This document shows, piece after piece, positions 13,101 through 22,600 of a stretch of DNA of 64,000 bases. Both the position numbers and the translations under genes were made by a program. Numbering within the stretch: position 1 is the first letter of the stretch; the number at the start of each line of letters is the position of its first letter. A model generated the notes under the pieces. The model was given only the letters and a program-made list of their open reading frames with translations, made no database searches and was not told the DNA's origin. This stretch comes from Ignelater luminosus (taxonomy: Eukaryota; Arthropoda; Insecta; Coleoptera; Elateridae), in contig VTPC01000427.1 of the NCBI GenBank assembly GCA_011009095.1, forward strand, positions 30,485-94,484, read 5' to 3'.

Positions 13101-14680
13101 ATCTACTTTCTAGCTATTTCAATTTCTGATCTTTGATTCAACGACGATAAGAACCTTCTATAGTTTGTAAAGATTTTTGCAAACATGTTGGGAAAATTAG
13201 AATAGAGGAGAAATCTGCATTCTGAAAGCAAAAAAGAGAAGCTTGTTAATAAAAGTTTTGCAAAAACTCTTAAACTGAGCAGAAGAGCACTAGAGAATTA
13301 AAAACCTTTCGCGCCTAAAATGTAGGGAAATACTTCTTGACCAAATCCATTTCCATCTAGAAGCTATCTTGCTCGTTCTCAAGATTCTGGGAAATAGATG
13401 ATGAAAATCTATGTGTGAAAATTTATGAATTAGCAGTTGAAAAAAAGCTACTCGTTGAGTATCCTTGTATGGCAATCTGAAATCTTGTATTTCTTTTTAA
13501 TTTATTATTATTTTATTATTAGAACCTTAGAAGCAGTTCTTTTCAAAACTTTTCCCTGAGAGAATTAAATCTAATCGAAATTGTAGAGTCTAATAAGTTT
13601 TGTTCTTTTGAACAATGTCTAAATTACCAACAAAGACATTTTTCCAACCATTTAACTTTTGAGCGTTACAAAAATCAAGAACTGTGTAATAGTCGATCTT
13701 GTTTTTAATTCACTTTTTGTCTGATCCAACCGTAATACGAACGGGGCTTTCAAGAACTACTCCACCAAGACCAAAGAAGAAAGAAAAGGCATATATTACA
13801 ATAGGAAGAAGTGACAAAATATATCTATATTTCTTTCTAGCAGAAGCACAATTAGCAAATGCAGCTAGAGACTTGTAAAATGGAAAAATGATTTATGAAT
13901 GTAAAAATCTCATCCAGGTGCACTTCAAAACACGTGATAGTAAAGCAAAACTTAAGAATAATAAAGCAGAAAATAAGGATGATTTGCCAGCCTCAATACA
14001 AACTATTAAAGTAGATGTAATTTTATGAAAATAGTTTCATAAGTATAAACATAGTTCGATTTTCTTTGTTTACAAGTTATAACAGTTTTAAAATTTTTAA
14101 AGGCTAAAAATCTACTAGGCTTCGCTTAATAGGATAATAAAAAAAAAAACATAAGTTGTTTATTTGTGTCTGTCATAAAACTTAGACAACGTATGTGGTA
14201 TCAAGGGGATGGAGCATTACACCAAGGAAGGTGCGTCACCCAATGGCTAAATACTTATTTCCCAAACAAATGAATCAGTAACGGAGGTCCGATACCATGA
14301 CCAGCCAGACTTTCGGATCTAAATTCTTGTGGTTTCTATGGGGCCAGTTGAAGCAACTTGTATATGAAGAAGAATTCATATTAGAAATAATGTGTATTCA
14401 TTGCGAGTGCAAGAGTAGTGCTTGTTTTTGATCAGTGCAGACCCTAGGCCCTTGTACTATCTTGGGCCCCTTAATAGCTTTTTTACATAGTTTTCCCTTT
14501 CCAATTTACTTCAACTATGATTATTATCTAATGAGATTCTAATAAACTACAAAACATGACTTCAGAATCTTCTGGTAGCATAAGATCGAAAAACGACAAA
14601 CAGAGTCATAAACTAAAATAAAATAAGACTAATCTAAGGCTATTGACTAACAACTAATAGGTATGAATTTCCAAATAGTG
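10181..14680. other. AT-rich DNA without supported genes; small hairpins
   Basis: I see no gene. Local oddities are a C-run/G-run inverted pair at about 11896-11930, a CG-rich self-complementary patch at about 12945-12965 (CGCGCGCAAGCGCG), a 12-A run near 14140, and a GC-richer patch at about 14440-14470 containing two GGGCCC-like blocks that may be the end of a decayed transposon. None is assigned. Confidence 0.5.
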
Positions 14681-14699
14681 ACTGAAATTAGTCAATTCC

Positions 14700-14728
14700 G
14701 GTAATGCCTAGGTAGTACAGGGATTACC
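14700..14728 (+). repeat. Left palindromic inverted repeat of integrase element
   Basis: This block starts GGTAATGCCTAGG and ends GGATTACC, so it can fold on itself. It is 26/29 identical to the reverse complement of 16427-16455. Another perfect 8-bp hairpin (CAGTTATT/AATAACTG) lies just inside at 14777-14798. Confidence 0.75.
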
Positions 14729-14944
14729 AGCAAATAGTTGAACAGTCAAAACGGTTCAGCGTTTGACGAAAGATTTCAGTTATTCCCAATAATAACTGGC
14801 TAATTTCAGACAAATGCCGAAACTGTTCGAACGAATCTCCGTTACATTATTTTTTATCGAATAGCATTACATAGACACAATCCCTTTATCGACTTCTTCC
14901 TTCAATTGCACATTAAAATTACTTAACTCTTTCCACTTTTACAG

Positions 14945-16392
14945 ATTGCTGCGGGTGCAGATATCTTGTTGGCAAAGTAAATTGTGGGAAAGAAAACCCG
15001 TGCACAGTACCATTTGTTACCTTTGTATGATGTATTGAAAATTGCAGATAGACAAATTGTTATTAAAAAACAAAAACGTTGTGGAGTAATCACATCTCCA
15101 TTGTTTGCTATGAAGACTTATTTAACGTCTTGTATGAAGCTCACATTACTGTAGGTCATGATGGTAGAGATAAAATAATCCTCGCGTTACAAACGAAATA
15201 TGATGTTGGGAGATATGCAGTTGAAAAACTTATCGAGACATGTGAAGTGTGCCAAAAGGAAAAAAAAACAAGAGCCATGCCAATTTGACAATAAAACCAA
15301 TCATTTCCACAAACTTTAATTCTAGAGCACAGGACTTGATGGATTTTCAGTTTTGTCCAGACAACGACTACAAATGGTTATTACACTACCAGGCCCACCT
15401 CACAAAATTTTTATTCTTACGTCCTCTCAAATCAAAGACTGCGAATGAAGTTGCAAAGAAATTACACAAAATATTTTTGGAAGTTGGAGCGCCTAGCATA
15501 CTTCAAAGCGATAACGGGCTTGAATTAACCAATTTAGTGATTTCTGAATTAGTCAAAATGTGGCCTACGTTAAAAATTTTTCACAGTCGTCCAAAGCATC
15601 CTCAATCACAAGGAAGTGTCGAAAGAAGCAATCAGGATGTGGAAAACATGCTAAGGGCTTGGATGCATGAAACCAACTTGACAAATTGATCTTTAGGGTG
15701 TTACTTTGTACAATTCCAGAAAAATAGTTCTTACTATAAAGTCATTGGATGTACGCTTTATTTGAAGTTGACCCCAAAGTAGTACTTTCTTCTGAAAACC
15801 TCCCTAGAGGTCTGTTGAATCCACTTGAAAATGAAGATGATTTGATTTGTTTGCTGGAAATGCCGCATAAAGAAATTGAGAATCTACTAGAGATAGATTC
15901 GAATAATGAGATTGAAGTTCTGCATGAAGATCTAAAAAAAGTGAATATGGGACGGTCGGTGAAGAGAGGTAAAATACTACAAGAACTATTCGCTGATGTA
16001 GATTGCCAAGAAAAACTTGTGTCAGATCCCGTTTTAGAAATAACGAACATAGTAGAAGCAAATATCTAAGACAAATTAGATATATGTATGACAGGTCCTG
16101 AAAATGGGGGCAAATGTGTGTTATGTCAGAATGAAACGTCACTCGGAGACAATAGAAGTGGTGCAAGTCAGGGTCAGAAACGGGCAGCACAAGAATTCTG
16201 TCAAATATGGCAAAGAAACTGTCACATTTGGAAATTGGTTCGTGTGTTCTTTTACCAATGGACAAAATTGATAGGGATTCTTCTGATATGCAAAATTTGA
16301 TATGTGTTGTTATTGATTACAAAAATGATGTATATCGAGTAGGATGTTCAGCTGGATGTATTATAAATCTTGATTCAACCGAACAGATTTAA
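14945..16392 (+). pseudogene. KRBA2-like integrase (rve core, DDE), frameshifted
   Basis: The predicted protein resembles the integrase part of KRAB-A domain-containing protein 2-like proteins found in many animal genomes. Order of pieces: an N-terminal segment from 14945, just after a good splice acceptor (pyrimidine tract ending CAG at 14942-14944), with a stop about 11 codons in; a zinc-binding HHCC region with AHITVGH and CEVCQ (about 15139-15260); and the catalytic core with D at 15333-15335 (AQDLMD), D at 15510-15512 (SDNG) and E at 15621-15623 (GSVERSN). The last two are 36 residues apart. A C-terminal tail follows in other frames (15749-16069 and 16207-16392, the latter with the SCVLLPMDKIDR block typical of the family). 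Frame changes occur near 15075, at an A-run at about 15261-15268, after 15689 and again after 16069, so it is not functional as read. Catalytic residues survive. Confidence 0.8.
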
Positions 16393-16426
16393 TACGTGCC
16401 AACCACTGTGACTTTTACTGTTTGCC

Positions 16427-16455
16427 GGTAATGCCTGTACTAGATAGGCATTACC
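16427..16455 (-). repeat. Right palindromic inverted repeat of integrase element
   Basis: The arms GGTAATGCCT and AGGCATTACC are perfectly self-complementary over 10 bp. The block pairs with 14700-14728 at the other end of the integrase gene. Confidence 0.75.
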
Positions 16456-16490
16456 AGGATTGACGGAATTGAGTGTTTGCCGCCGACATA

Positions 16491-16519
16491 CGAGGTGTGT
16501 GAGAAAAGTAATGAGACTG
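16491..16519 (+). repeat. Left TIR of second mariner
   Basis: This 29-bp repeat starts CGAGGTGTGTGAG and matches the right TIR at 17778-17806 with a single mismatch. Confidence 0.92.
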
Positions 16520-16682
16520 GCAACACTGCGGGAGATCTGGCAACGTTGTGTCTACCGGCCTGTGCTAAACCGGTTTGTTTATCGCTTCCACTTCCTCAGT
16601 CCGAGTTACAACTTCGTACAGCTAACATATTATTTTTGACAGCGCCATCAGTGAAGTTCTGTTTTTGTTGTGTGTTACAGAA

Positions 16683-17747
16683 ATGGAGCATCGGAATTTA
16701 GAGCAACGTTGTGCAATAAAGTTTTGTGTTAAACTTGGTGAATCCGCGAGTGTGACTTTTGAAAAGTTGAAACAGGTCTATGGGGAACAGTGCTTATCAA
16801 GAGCACAAGTTTTCCGCTGGCACAAATCATTTTTGGACGGCCGAGAACACATTGAAGATGAACCTCGCTCAGGGAGACCTTCAACTTCAAAAACTGACGA
16901 AAACGTTGAACGTGTGAGGGTTTTTGTGAGATCAGACCGTCGTTTAACAATAAGGATGATGAGTGAACAGTTAAATTTAAACACTTTCACCGTGCATCAA
17001 ATTTTGACAGACAATTTGAACATGCCAAAGATTTCTGCCAAAATGGTGCCGAAAAACCTCACAACTGAACAGAAGAACATTCGAAAAAACGTGTGCGTTG
17101 ATCTTCTTGAGTGGATTGCCAATGACCAAGAATTCTTCAATTGTGTGATCACAGGTGATGAATCCTGGATATTTGAGTACGATCCTGAAACAAAGCGGCA
17201 AAGCGAAGAGTGGCACACTCCGTCATCTCCTCGGCCGAAGAAATGTCGAATGAGCAAATCAAAGATCAAGACCATGCTGATTTGTTTTTTTTGGCAGTAA
17301 GGGTATCGTGCACAAAGAATTTGTTCCACCAGGACAAACTGTCAACAAAGTGTTTTATAAAAGTGTCCTTGAAAAGCTCAGGAAAACAGTGATTCCTGTG
17401 AGACCAGACATTGCAGACAAGTGGATGCTTCATCATGACAATGCTCCGTGTCACACAGCAATTTCCATCAGTGAATTTTTGACCTCAAAACGCATTACTG
17501 TTGTTCCTCATCCCCCTATTCACCTGATTTGAGTCCTTGTGACTTTTTCCTTTTCCCGAAATTAAAACATGTCCTAAAAGGACGTCGTTTTGGAACTCTG
17601 GAGAACATTCAAAAGACTGTGACCGACCAGTTAAAAGCCATACCAGTTCAAGACTTCCAGCGCTGCTACCAAGCGTGGGAACAACGACTCCGCCGGTGTA
17701 TAGCTGCCCAAGGGAACTACTTTGGAGGGGATAACATTTTTGTTTGA
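16683..17747 (+). pseudogene. Mariner transposase with two frameshifts
   Basis: The coding region begins at the ATG at 16683 (MEHRNLEQRC); six codons upstream in frame are probably leader. The first part contains the HTH region, the MVPKNL linker motif and TGDESWIFEYD with D at 17157-17159. The frame breaks in a run of eight T at 17285-17292. A second frame carries HHDNAPCH with D at 17437-17439, and breaks again at a C-run at 17512-17516. The last part has SPCDFF (D at 17541-17543) and a normal C-terminus ending at 17747. Spacing supports single-base errors: first to second D is 277 nt (92 codons plus 1), second to third D is 101 nt (34 codons minus 1), exactly the mariner 92/34 pattern. So one base was gained and one lost. 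All three aspartates remain. Confidence 0.92.
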
Positions 17748-17777
17748 AAAAAATAAAAACTTTGGTTAGTATGAAAT

Positions 17778-17806
17778 CAGTCTCATTACTTTTCTCACAT
17801 ACCTCG
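17778..17806 (-). repeat. Right TIR of second mariner
   Basis: This is the reverse complement of the left TIR apart from one base. It is followed by TT instead of the expected TA. Confidence 0.92.
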
Positions 17807-17880
17807 TTTAGTATACCATGCATCCAGAGAATACAGTCTAGAAGAAATTGAGCGTTCTTTTTATTTGCATAATTTTGATT

Positions 17881-18165
17881 ATGTTTTTAGATTTACCATG
17901 TCCATCAGACGCTGAACAGTAATCTCATTGACTTTATTGGTTAGTTTCTTCCACTATTTCTGAAAGTGAGTTCAAGAGGTTCTATTTCGTAATTGCCCAA
18001 TACCTTTTTTATTGGCCCCAGCTCAGGGCAGTTAGAAGGGTTGAACAAAATCCAAGGTGACATTCAGCCATTTAATTGTACCCTTGCTGCAATGAGCTGA
18101 GACTAAATCCGGCAAAAAAAGAGCAGATCCTTTGTGGGATTTCACAAACTATTTAATTCATGCTT
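17881..18165 (-). pseudogene. Relic of a Tc1/IS630-like DDE transposase (C-terminal half)
   Basis: On the minus strand a decayed frame reads a KSHKGSALFLPDLVSAHC-like block (about 18080-18150) that matches the family pattern ending in WPDLASCHY, which holds the second catalytic aspartate. After a frame shift, an NCPELGPIKK block (about 18005-18040) matches the family NCPELRPIE block with the third acidic residue. The stretch continues weakly to about 17881. Several stops and at least one frameshift are present, and no TIRs of its own are recognised. It lies between the second mariner and a MITE and is in the opposite orientation to the mariner. Confidence 0.65.
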
Positions 18166-18230
18166 CCAGACGCCCTTCTTTGTAAATTTATTGTGTCTTT
18201 CGTGATAATAGAAGCAGTTGCATGGCTACA

Positions 18231-18514
18231 TACAGTGTGTCCCAATTTCGATGCTCACTATTGGAATCTCGGAAATTGTAAGAGATACAAAGTCGGTTAA
18301 ATTAGAAAAGGTTTGGCTATTTTGCAGATCAGTTTACTTATGCTTTTGTTTTTTCAAAAAAGTTTACGGTTTACTAGATATTTGCTAAAAACGAAATTAT
18401 CTTTTTTTAAGTGAAATAGCCAAAATAGCCAAAACCTTTCTAATTTAACCGACTTTGTATCTCTTACAATTTTCGAGATCCCAATAGTGAGCATCGAAAT
18501 TGGGACACACTGTA
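18231..18514. mobile_element. 280-bp MITE with long inverted repeats and TA duplication
   Basis: The element 18233-18512 is flanked by TA at 18231-18232 and 18513-18514. Its ends start CAGTGTGTCCCAATTTCG. The inverted arms are about 90 bp (18233 to about 18322 and about 18421 to 18512) with only a few mismatches, and about 100 bp lies between them. It encodes nothing. Short length, long TIRs and a TA duplication indicate a non-autonomous Tc1/mariner-type MITE. It lies about 70-80 bp from the minus-strand Tc1-like relic, but nothing shows they are the same family. Confidence 0.9.
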
Positions 18515-19224
18515 TACAGATTATTTGCCAGACAACGCACTTTTCTGGAAACTTGGCAACTTATTACTAGCTTGAAGATGAAAAAACACCTTGTCACAAA
18601 GTCTTCTTTACTCCCTTCAAAAAAGCTTTTCCTCATTTAGAGAACAACGACAACAGTGTTTCTACTTTTTCTCTATCGTTATCACCGTCGGATTCTTTGC
18701 GGAAAAAGATTCTAGACCAGAAAGTTGGCGAGAAGTCGCCCTTCACGTAATAAGTCTCATTGTCCATAGTCAAGATTCCTAATCAAGCCGGCACGAAATA
18801 TAGCTTCCTTGTCCGGGCCTTTATTCCCTGTGCAGCAAATGCAAGCAGTTTAGTTTCTTGGCCAGGTGTCAAATGGAATTTTTGGGGTTTACAATGAACT
18901 GTGCTTTTTAGCTATTGGGTTACACGGTTTATTCTTAGAATCCGACTTCGACGTTTTCTCAGTGCTCAGACTTTCCTTAAACTTTCGAATAACGCCCATG
19001 ATTTACACTTTAGTTACCTTCTCTGTCGTTCCAAAGAAATTTATTTTGACAGATAAACCGCTCAGTGAGCATTTTGGAACTGTGGTCAATTTTGAATGTA
19101 CGAACGTTTTTGTTTCGCTTCAATGACCAAGTGCAGCAATTGGATATTTGAAGCCTCAACAATTACCAAATACTCTAAATGAAAGCCTCAAACGTGAAAT
19201 ATCATTTGTTGAGTGTTTAAAGCC
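18515..19224. other. No gene seen
   Basis: Only short chance ORFs are present. The plus ORF at 18866-19126 (86 codons) is hydrophobic in places and has no motif I recognise. Confidence 0.5.
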
Positions 19225-19642
19225 CTTAGCAGAGCTGGAAAAGCTGAAAAGTGCTTCAAGTTTTTGTAAAAGTACTTTAAACCCTTATAAAAGTGCTTCA
19301 AGATAAGATCGTTGGTGTATTTTAAATTTCATTAAGCTCTTAAAATATATAGGAATATATAGGCAGTCATGTGGTGGTTTTAGGTATAAGTGAAGAAAAA
19401 ACCTGATTTTGCTAGTGCAACGGACAAATGGCTACTTACAGCGGTCGTTCTGTCAATGCAGTGACGCGACGCGACGACGACATACTACGGGGTTAAATGC
19501 AAGTGGCAGGGAAAAGTGATGTTTACATGCATAACTGAATAACGTAATTCACAAATTCAGACTTGTTGCATAGCTAGGACTTTGAGAAAAACTTGCTAAC
19601 CTCATTGTAGAACACTCTGAAAGAGCTTTAAGCTCTGCTAAG
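19225..19642. mobile_element. Candidate 418-bp non-autonomous hAT-like element
   Basis: The ends form a perfect 12-bp inverted repeat (CTTAGCAGAGCT at 19225-19236 and its complement at 19631-19642). Just inside the left end are three degenerate 21-bp tandem units (19246-19308) built on TAAAAGTGCTTCAAG. Subterminal repeats of this kind are common in hAT ends. There is no coding capacity and I could not define a target-site duplication. A small GACG-rich block lies near 19465-19485. Confidence 0.55.
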
Positions 19643-22600
19643 TTTAACAGCATATGCACTGTAGGATTAAAACCTTGCCCTTTCGACATTCATTTCCTTG
19701 TTCGTTGTGAAGATTTTGTTAACGGACTCTGGTATAAATAAACATAGTATCTCCTCATTCATCAATACAGTTACAGACAATTTATTTATCTGGCAACTAG
19801 ATAGATTGCACAATGTTATTTGTCTGGAAAATATTCTTTGTACTATAAAATCAGATTTCTATGGTTAAAGTGTTTATGCCTTCTTTAGCTTAAAAGCATT
19901 GTCTTTCTACTTTGAGATCGTATATTATAAACAGCAGATACAGTAGACGTGCCCAAACATGTACCGTTTTTTGCATAAATAATGTCGCAAATAATTTGTT
20001 TAATGAAGCAGTTAACTAAATATACGAAATCTAATTTGATATTAACTATCTAAGATCGTCTTATGGGCTGTTAGGAAACAAACTTTATGTAATTAATGTA
20101 AAATCATATTTCGTGTATTTGGTCAATTCATTCATTAAGAGAATGTACTGCGACATTATTTATGCAAAAAGCTGTACATCTGTTTACCGGATGAATGATC
20201 CAGTAGAGTTTTTCCTTTTAGTAGACGAATAACACAGCAAAATTCGTCCGTCTTCCGAACGAAGAGTCACTACCATCAGTCAAATGTATTTCTAGTATTT
20301 TACTCTAAAGAAAGTAAACTGCAATCACTGCCTTTTGAAAATAATTACCTCTGGAAATTTCAACTCGATGGTTTTATGATATTATACAGGATGATTGACA
20401 AACGCATCGTGCCTTCTAATTCTAATTGAACAGTGAACACGATGCATTTATAATTGATTTAAGAGGGCATAGAACTAGTCTTTTTTCAGCAGAAAATAGT
20501 GGCATATTTAAATTAACGGCTTGGTATGCAACGGCATTTCGTCAATAAGGAAAGATTGATGTTTAGAGATCCGTTTTGTATAACACAAAAACGGTTAGCT
20601 CTAGATAGATATTATAAAATATCGTATAAAAACTGGTTCTATGCTATTTTCAGATTATGGTGCAGTAAAAGACAAAAATAGTTTGTTTTGCAGCAGGCAA
20701 TTGAATAATGTCGAGAGGGATAGGTTTATATCTGTGTTAATGCATATTAGTGTAATAAGAAGTTAACCAGAAGTGAGAAAGTTTATGGAACACTCTGTAC
20801 AGTTAAAAAATAGATCAGATCTTTTAGTGTGTGGTTTTTGCTAATCTCTAAAAATCTTGAGTGATAAATATTCTAATGAAGGAATCTCAAGTTTCTTCAT
20901 TCTTTCTGATCAAGGCTCAGGTAGCAAAACAGCCATTGTGTGTACTTTAAATTATTGGTTTACAGTTGCAACTATTTTGGAAGGCCAGAATAGTTTGCAT
21001 CTTCTTATTGTCTACATCAAAAATATAGTTCCGAAAGTAGTTTCCTGAAACTTTATACTTTGTCCAATTTCATTCATGATTCTGTAATTCGAAACTTACT
21101 GAGTTATGTCACCTTTTTAAAATTAAGTCTGTCATAGTTATCTGGTTTTTCTCTAATCAACCTGTAGTGACTCAGTATTTTATTTAATTACAAAGAAAAG
21201 TTAGTTTTAAACAATAAGATTTCGATCAGAAATACTGCGTGGAGTTATTTGAGACCCGTAAGGTGCAAAACAGCACCAAGTTACATGTATAAATTTTGAT
21301 CGAGAGACAGTAGAATGTCGTTTTTGGGATAACTTATATCCGAACGTTTGGATATTCTATTTGCTGATGTAGTAAGTATAACTGCACTAAAAGGAAGACT
21401 AAACCGTTTTCCTACTGATATCTTTGAGAGACAGTCTATGCCACATATGTATCATTTCATTTAAAAAAGATTCCGAAAAAACTATCTTTCTAGTAAGGTT
21501 TTCCTTGACAATTTTAAAACAACAAAATAAAAGTAATAAAATCACACTACTGCACTTAAGATCATTATAATCTTGCAATAATTCTTTAGTCGGTCGTATT
21601 TTAATAATTGAAGGAAATCAAATAGATAATTGAAAAGGTAGGTACATTTAAGTATTACCTCTGCTGTGTTAGATCTTCGCTTTGCTAGGGGCCAGGTCAT
21701 TTCTTATAACTATAAAAAAGAAATTAACAAAAAATACCGTATCAAAATACAGATGATATATATACACTTCAAACTTTCTAGCGCCTAAACATTATTCATC
21801 GTAATTTATTTGATTTGCTGTTGATTGCGTTATAGCAGGGGAAATACGTTCAAGCATGTTTATATGCACACGAGAAATACTATAAGAAAGGGGCTGTTGC
21901 GGTTCTTTCAAACCCACTTATGTAACGTGCACGACAATCCATCAGAAACGAGAATGGCGAGGTAATAGAAAGAGGCATCATCCACCTGTGGCTGCCGCAT
22001 TTCCATCTCTAACCTGTCGTAATTGTAGAGTGCAGCTAAACAGTAGCACAATTTTTCGCAACAAGAAGCTGCACTTAGACTATTCCAAATGGCAGTTACT
22101 ACACCAGAGTAAATAAGACGCTGTAATATGTGTGACTACTGTGTACAGGCATGATAATTGTTAACAATGAGTTCCCATCCATTTATTGTTTATGGTGCAG
22201 GCTGGCACGGACCATAAATTAATTTTATGCTGCATTGTGAACGTAGAGTCGTAAACAACTTTTGAATGATTTTGCAATTCCATTCGCTTATTTTTTCGAC
22301 CCTAAATAATATAATTTGCTCGTGTATGCGTATATTGCTACTAAAATTCTTAATAACTAATTTGCATGCGGCTTATTGCTGGATCGCAAATTGCTATTTC
22401 TTCGAAATGGGCTCTTCATTATTGTGGCGAGATCTCCTCGGACCAAAGTCAAACGTGTTTTTTTAGGCGTTTGCTCGAATCAGCCACATATACTAAATTG
22501 GAGACCGAACATTCCTGTAATTTATTAGACACATTCCACCGTCTACAATACAATTGAGAAAACGTCTCATCGCTTTAAGGATCCATCGTAACGGCTTCCC

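Larger units (their letters stand above)
14681..16475 (+). mobile_element. KRBA2-like integrase DNA transposon flanked by palindromic inverted repeats (decayed)
   Basis: An rve-type integrase gene (14945-16392) sits between two related inverted repeats. The 29-bp cores at 14700-14728 and 16427-16455 match in opposite orientation at 26 of 29 positions. Each core is itself a hairpin: GGTAATGCC at one end and a GGCATTACC-like block at the other. Similarity extends about 20 bp outward and inward with more mismatches. I could not define the exact ends or a target-site duplication. Inverted repeats rather than direct LTRs, and no visible gag or reverse transcriptase, argue for a cut-and-paste DNA transposon rather than a retrotransposon. 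The 17-35 bp beyond the right repeat lead straight into a mariner. Confidence 0.65.
16489..17808 (+). mobile_element. Second mariner element, full length but frameshifted (1,316 bp)
   Basis: Terminal inverted repeats of 29 bp lie at 16491-16519 and 17778-17806 and agree at 28 of 29 positions (the seventh base differs). The left flank is TA (16489-16490); the right flank is TT, so one copy of the TA duplication appears to have mutated. The interior holds one transposase gene broken by two single-base indels. It belongs to a different mariner lineage from 3925-5218, with different TIRs and different conserved blocks. It inserted about 35 bp beyond the right inverted repeat of the integrase transposon. 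Confidence 0.93.

Noticed and set aside
15742-16265. Minus-strand ORFs of 102 and 153 codons
   Set aside because: They are antisense shadows of the integrase C-terminal coding region on plus.
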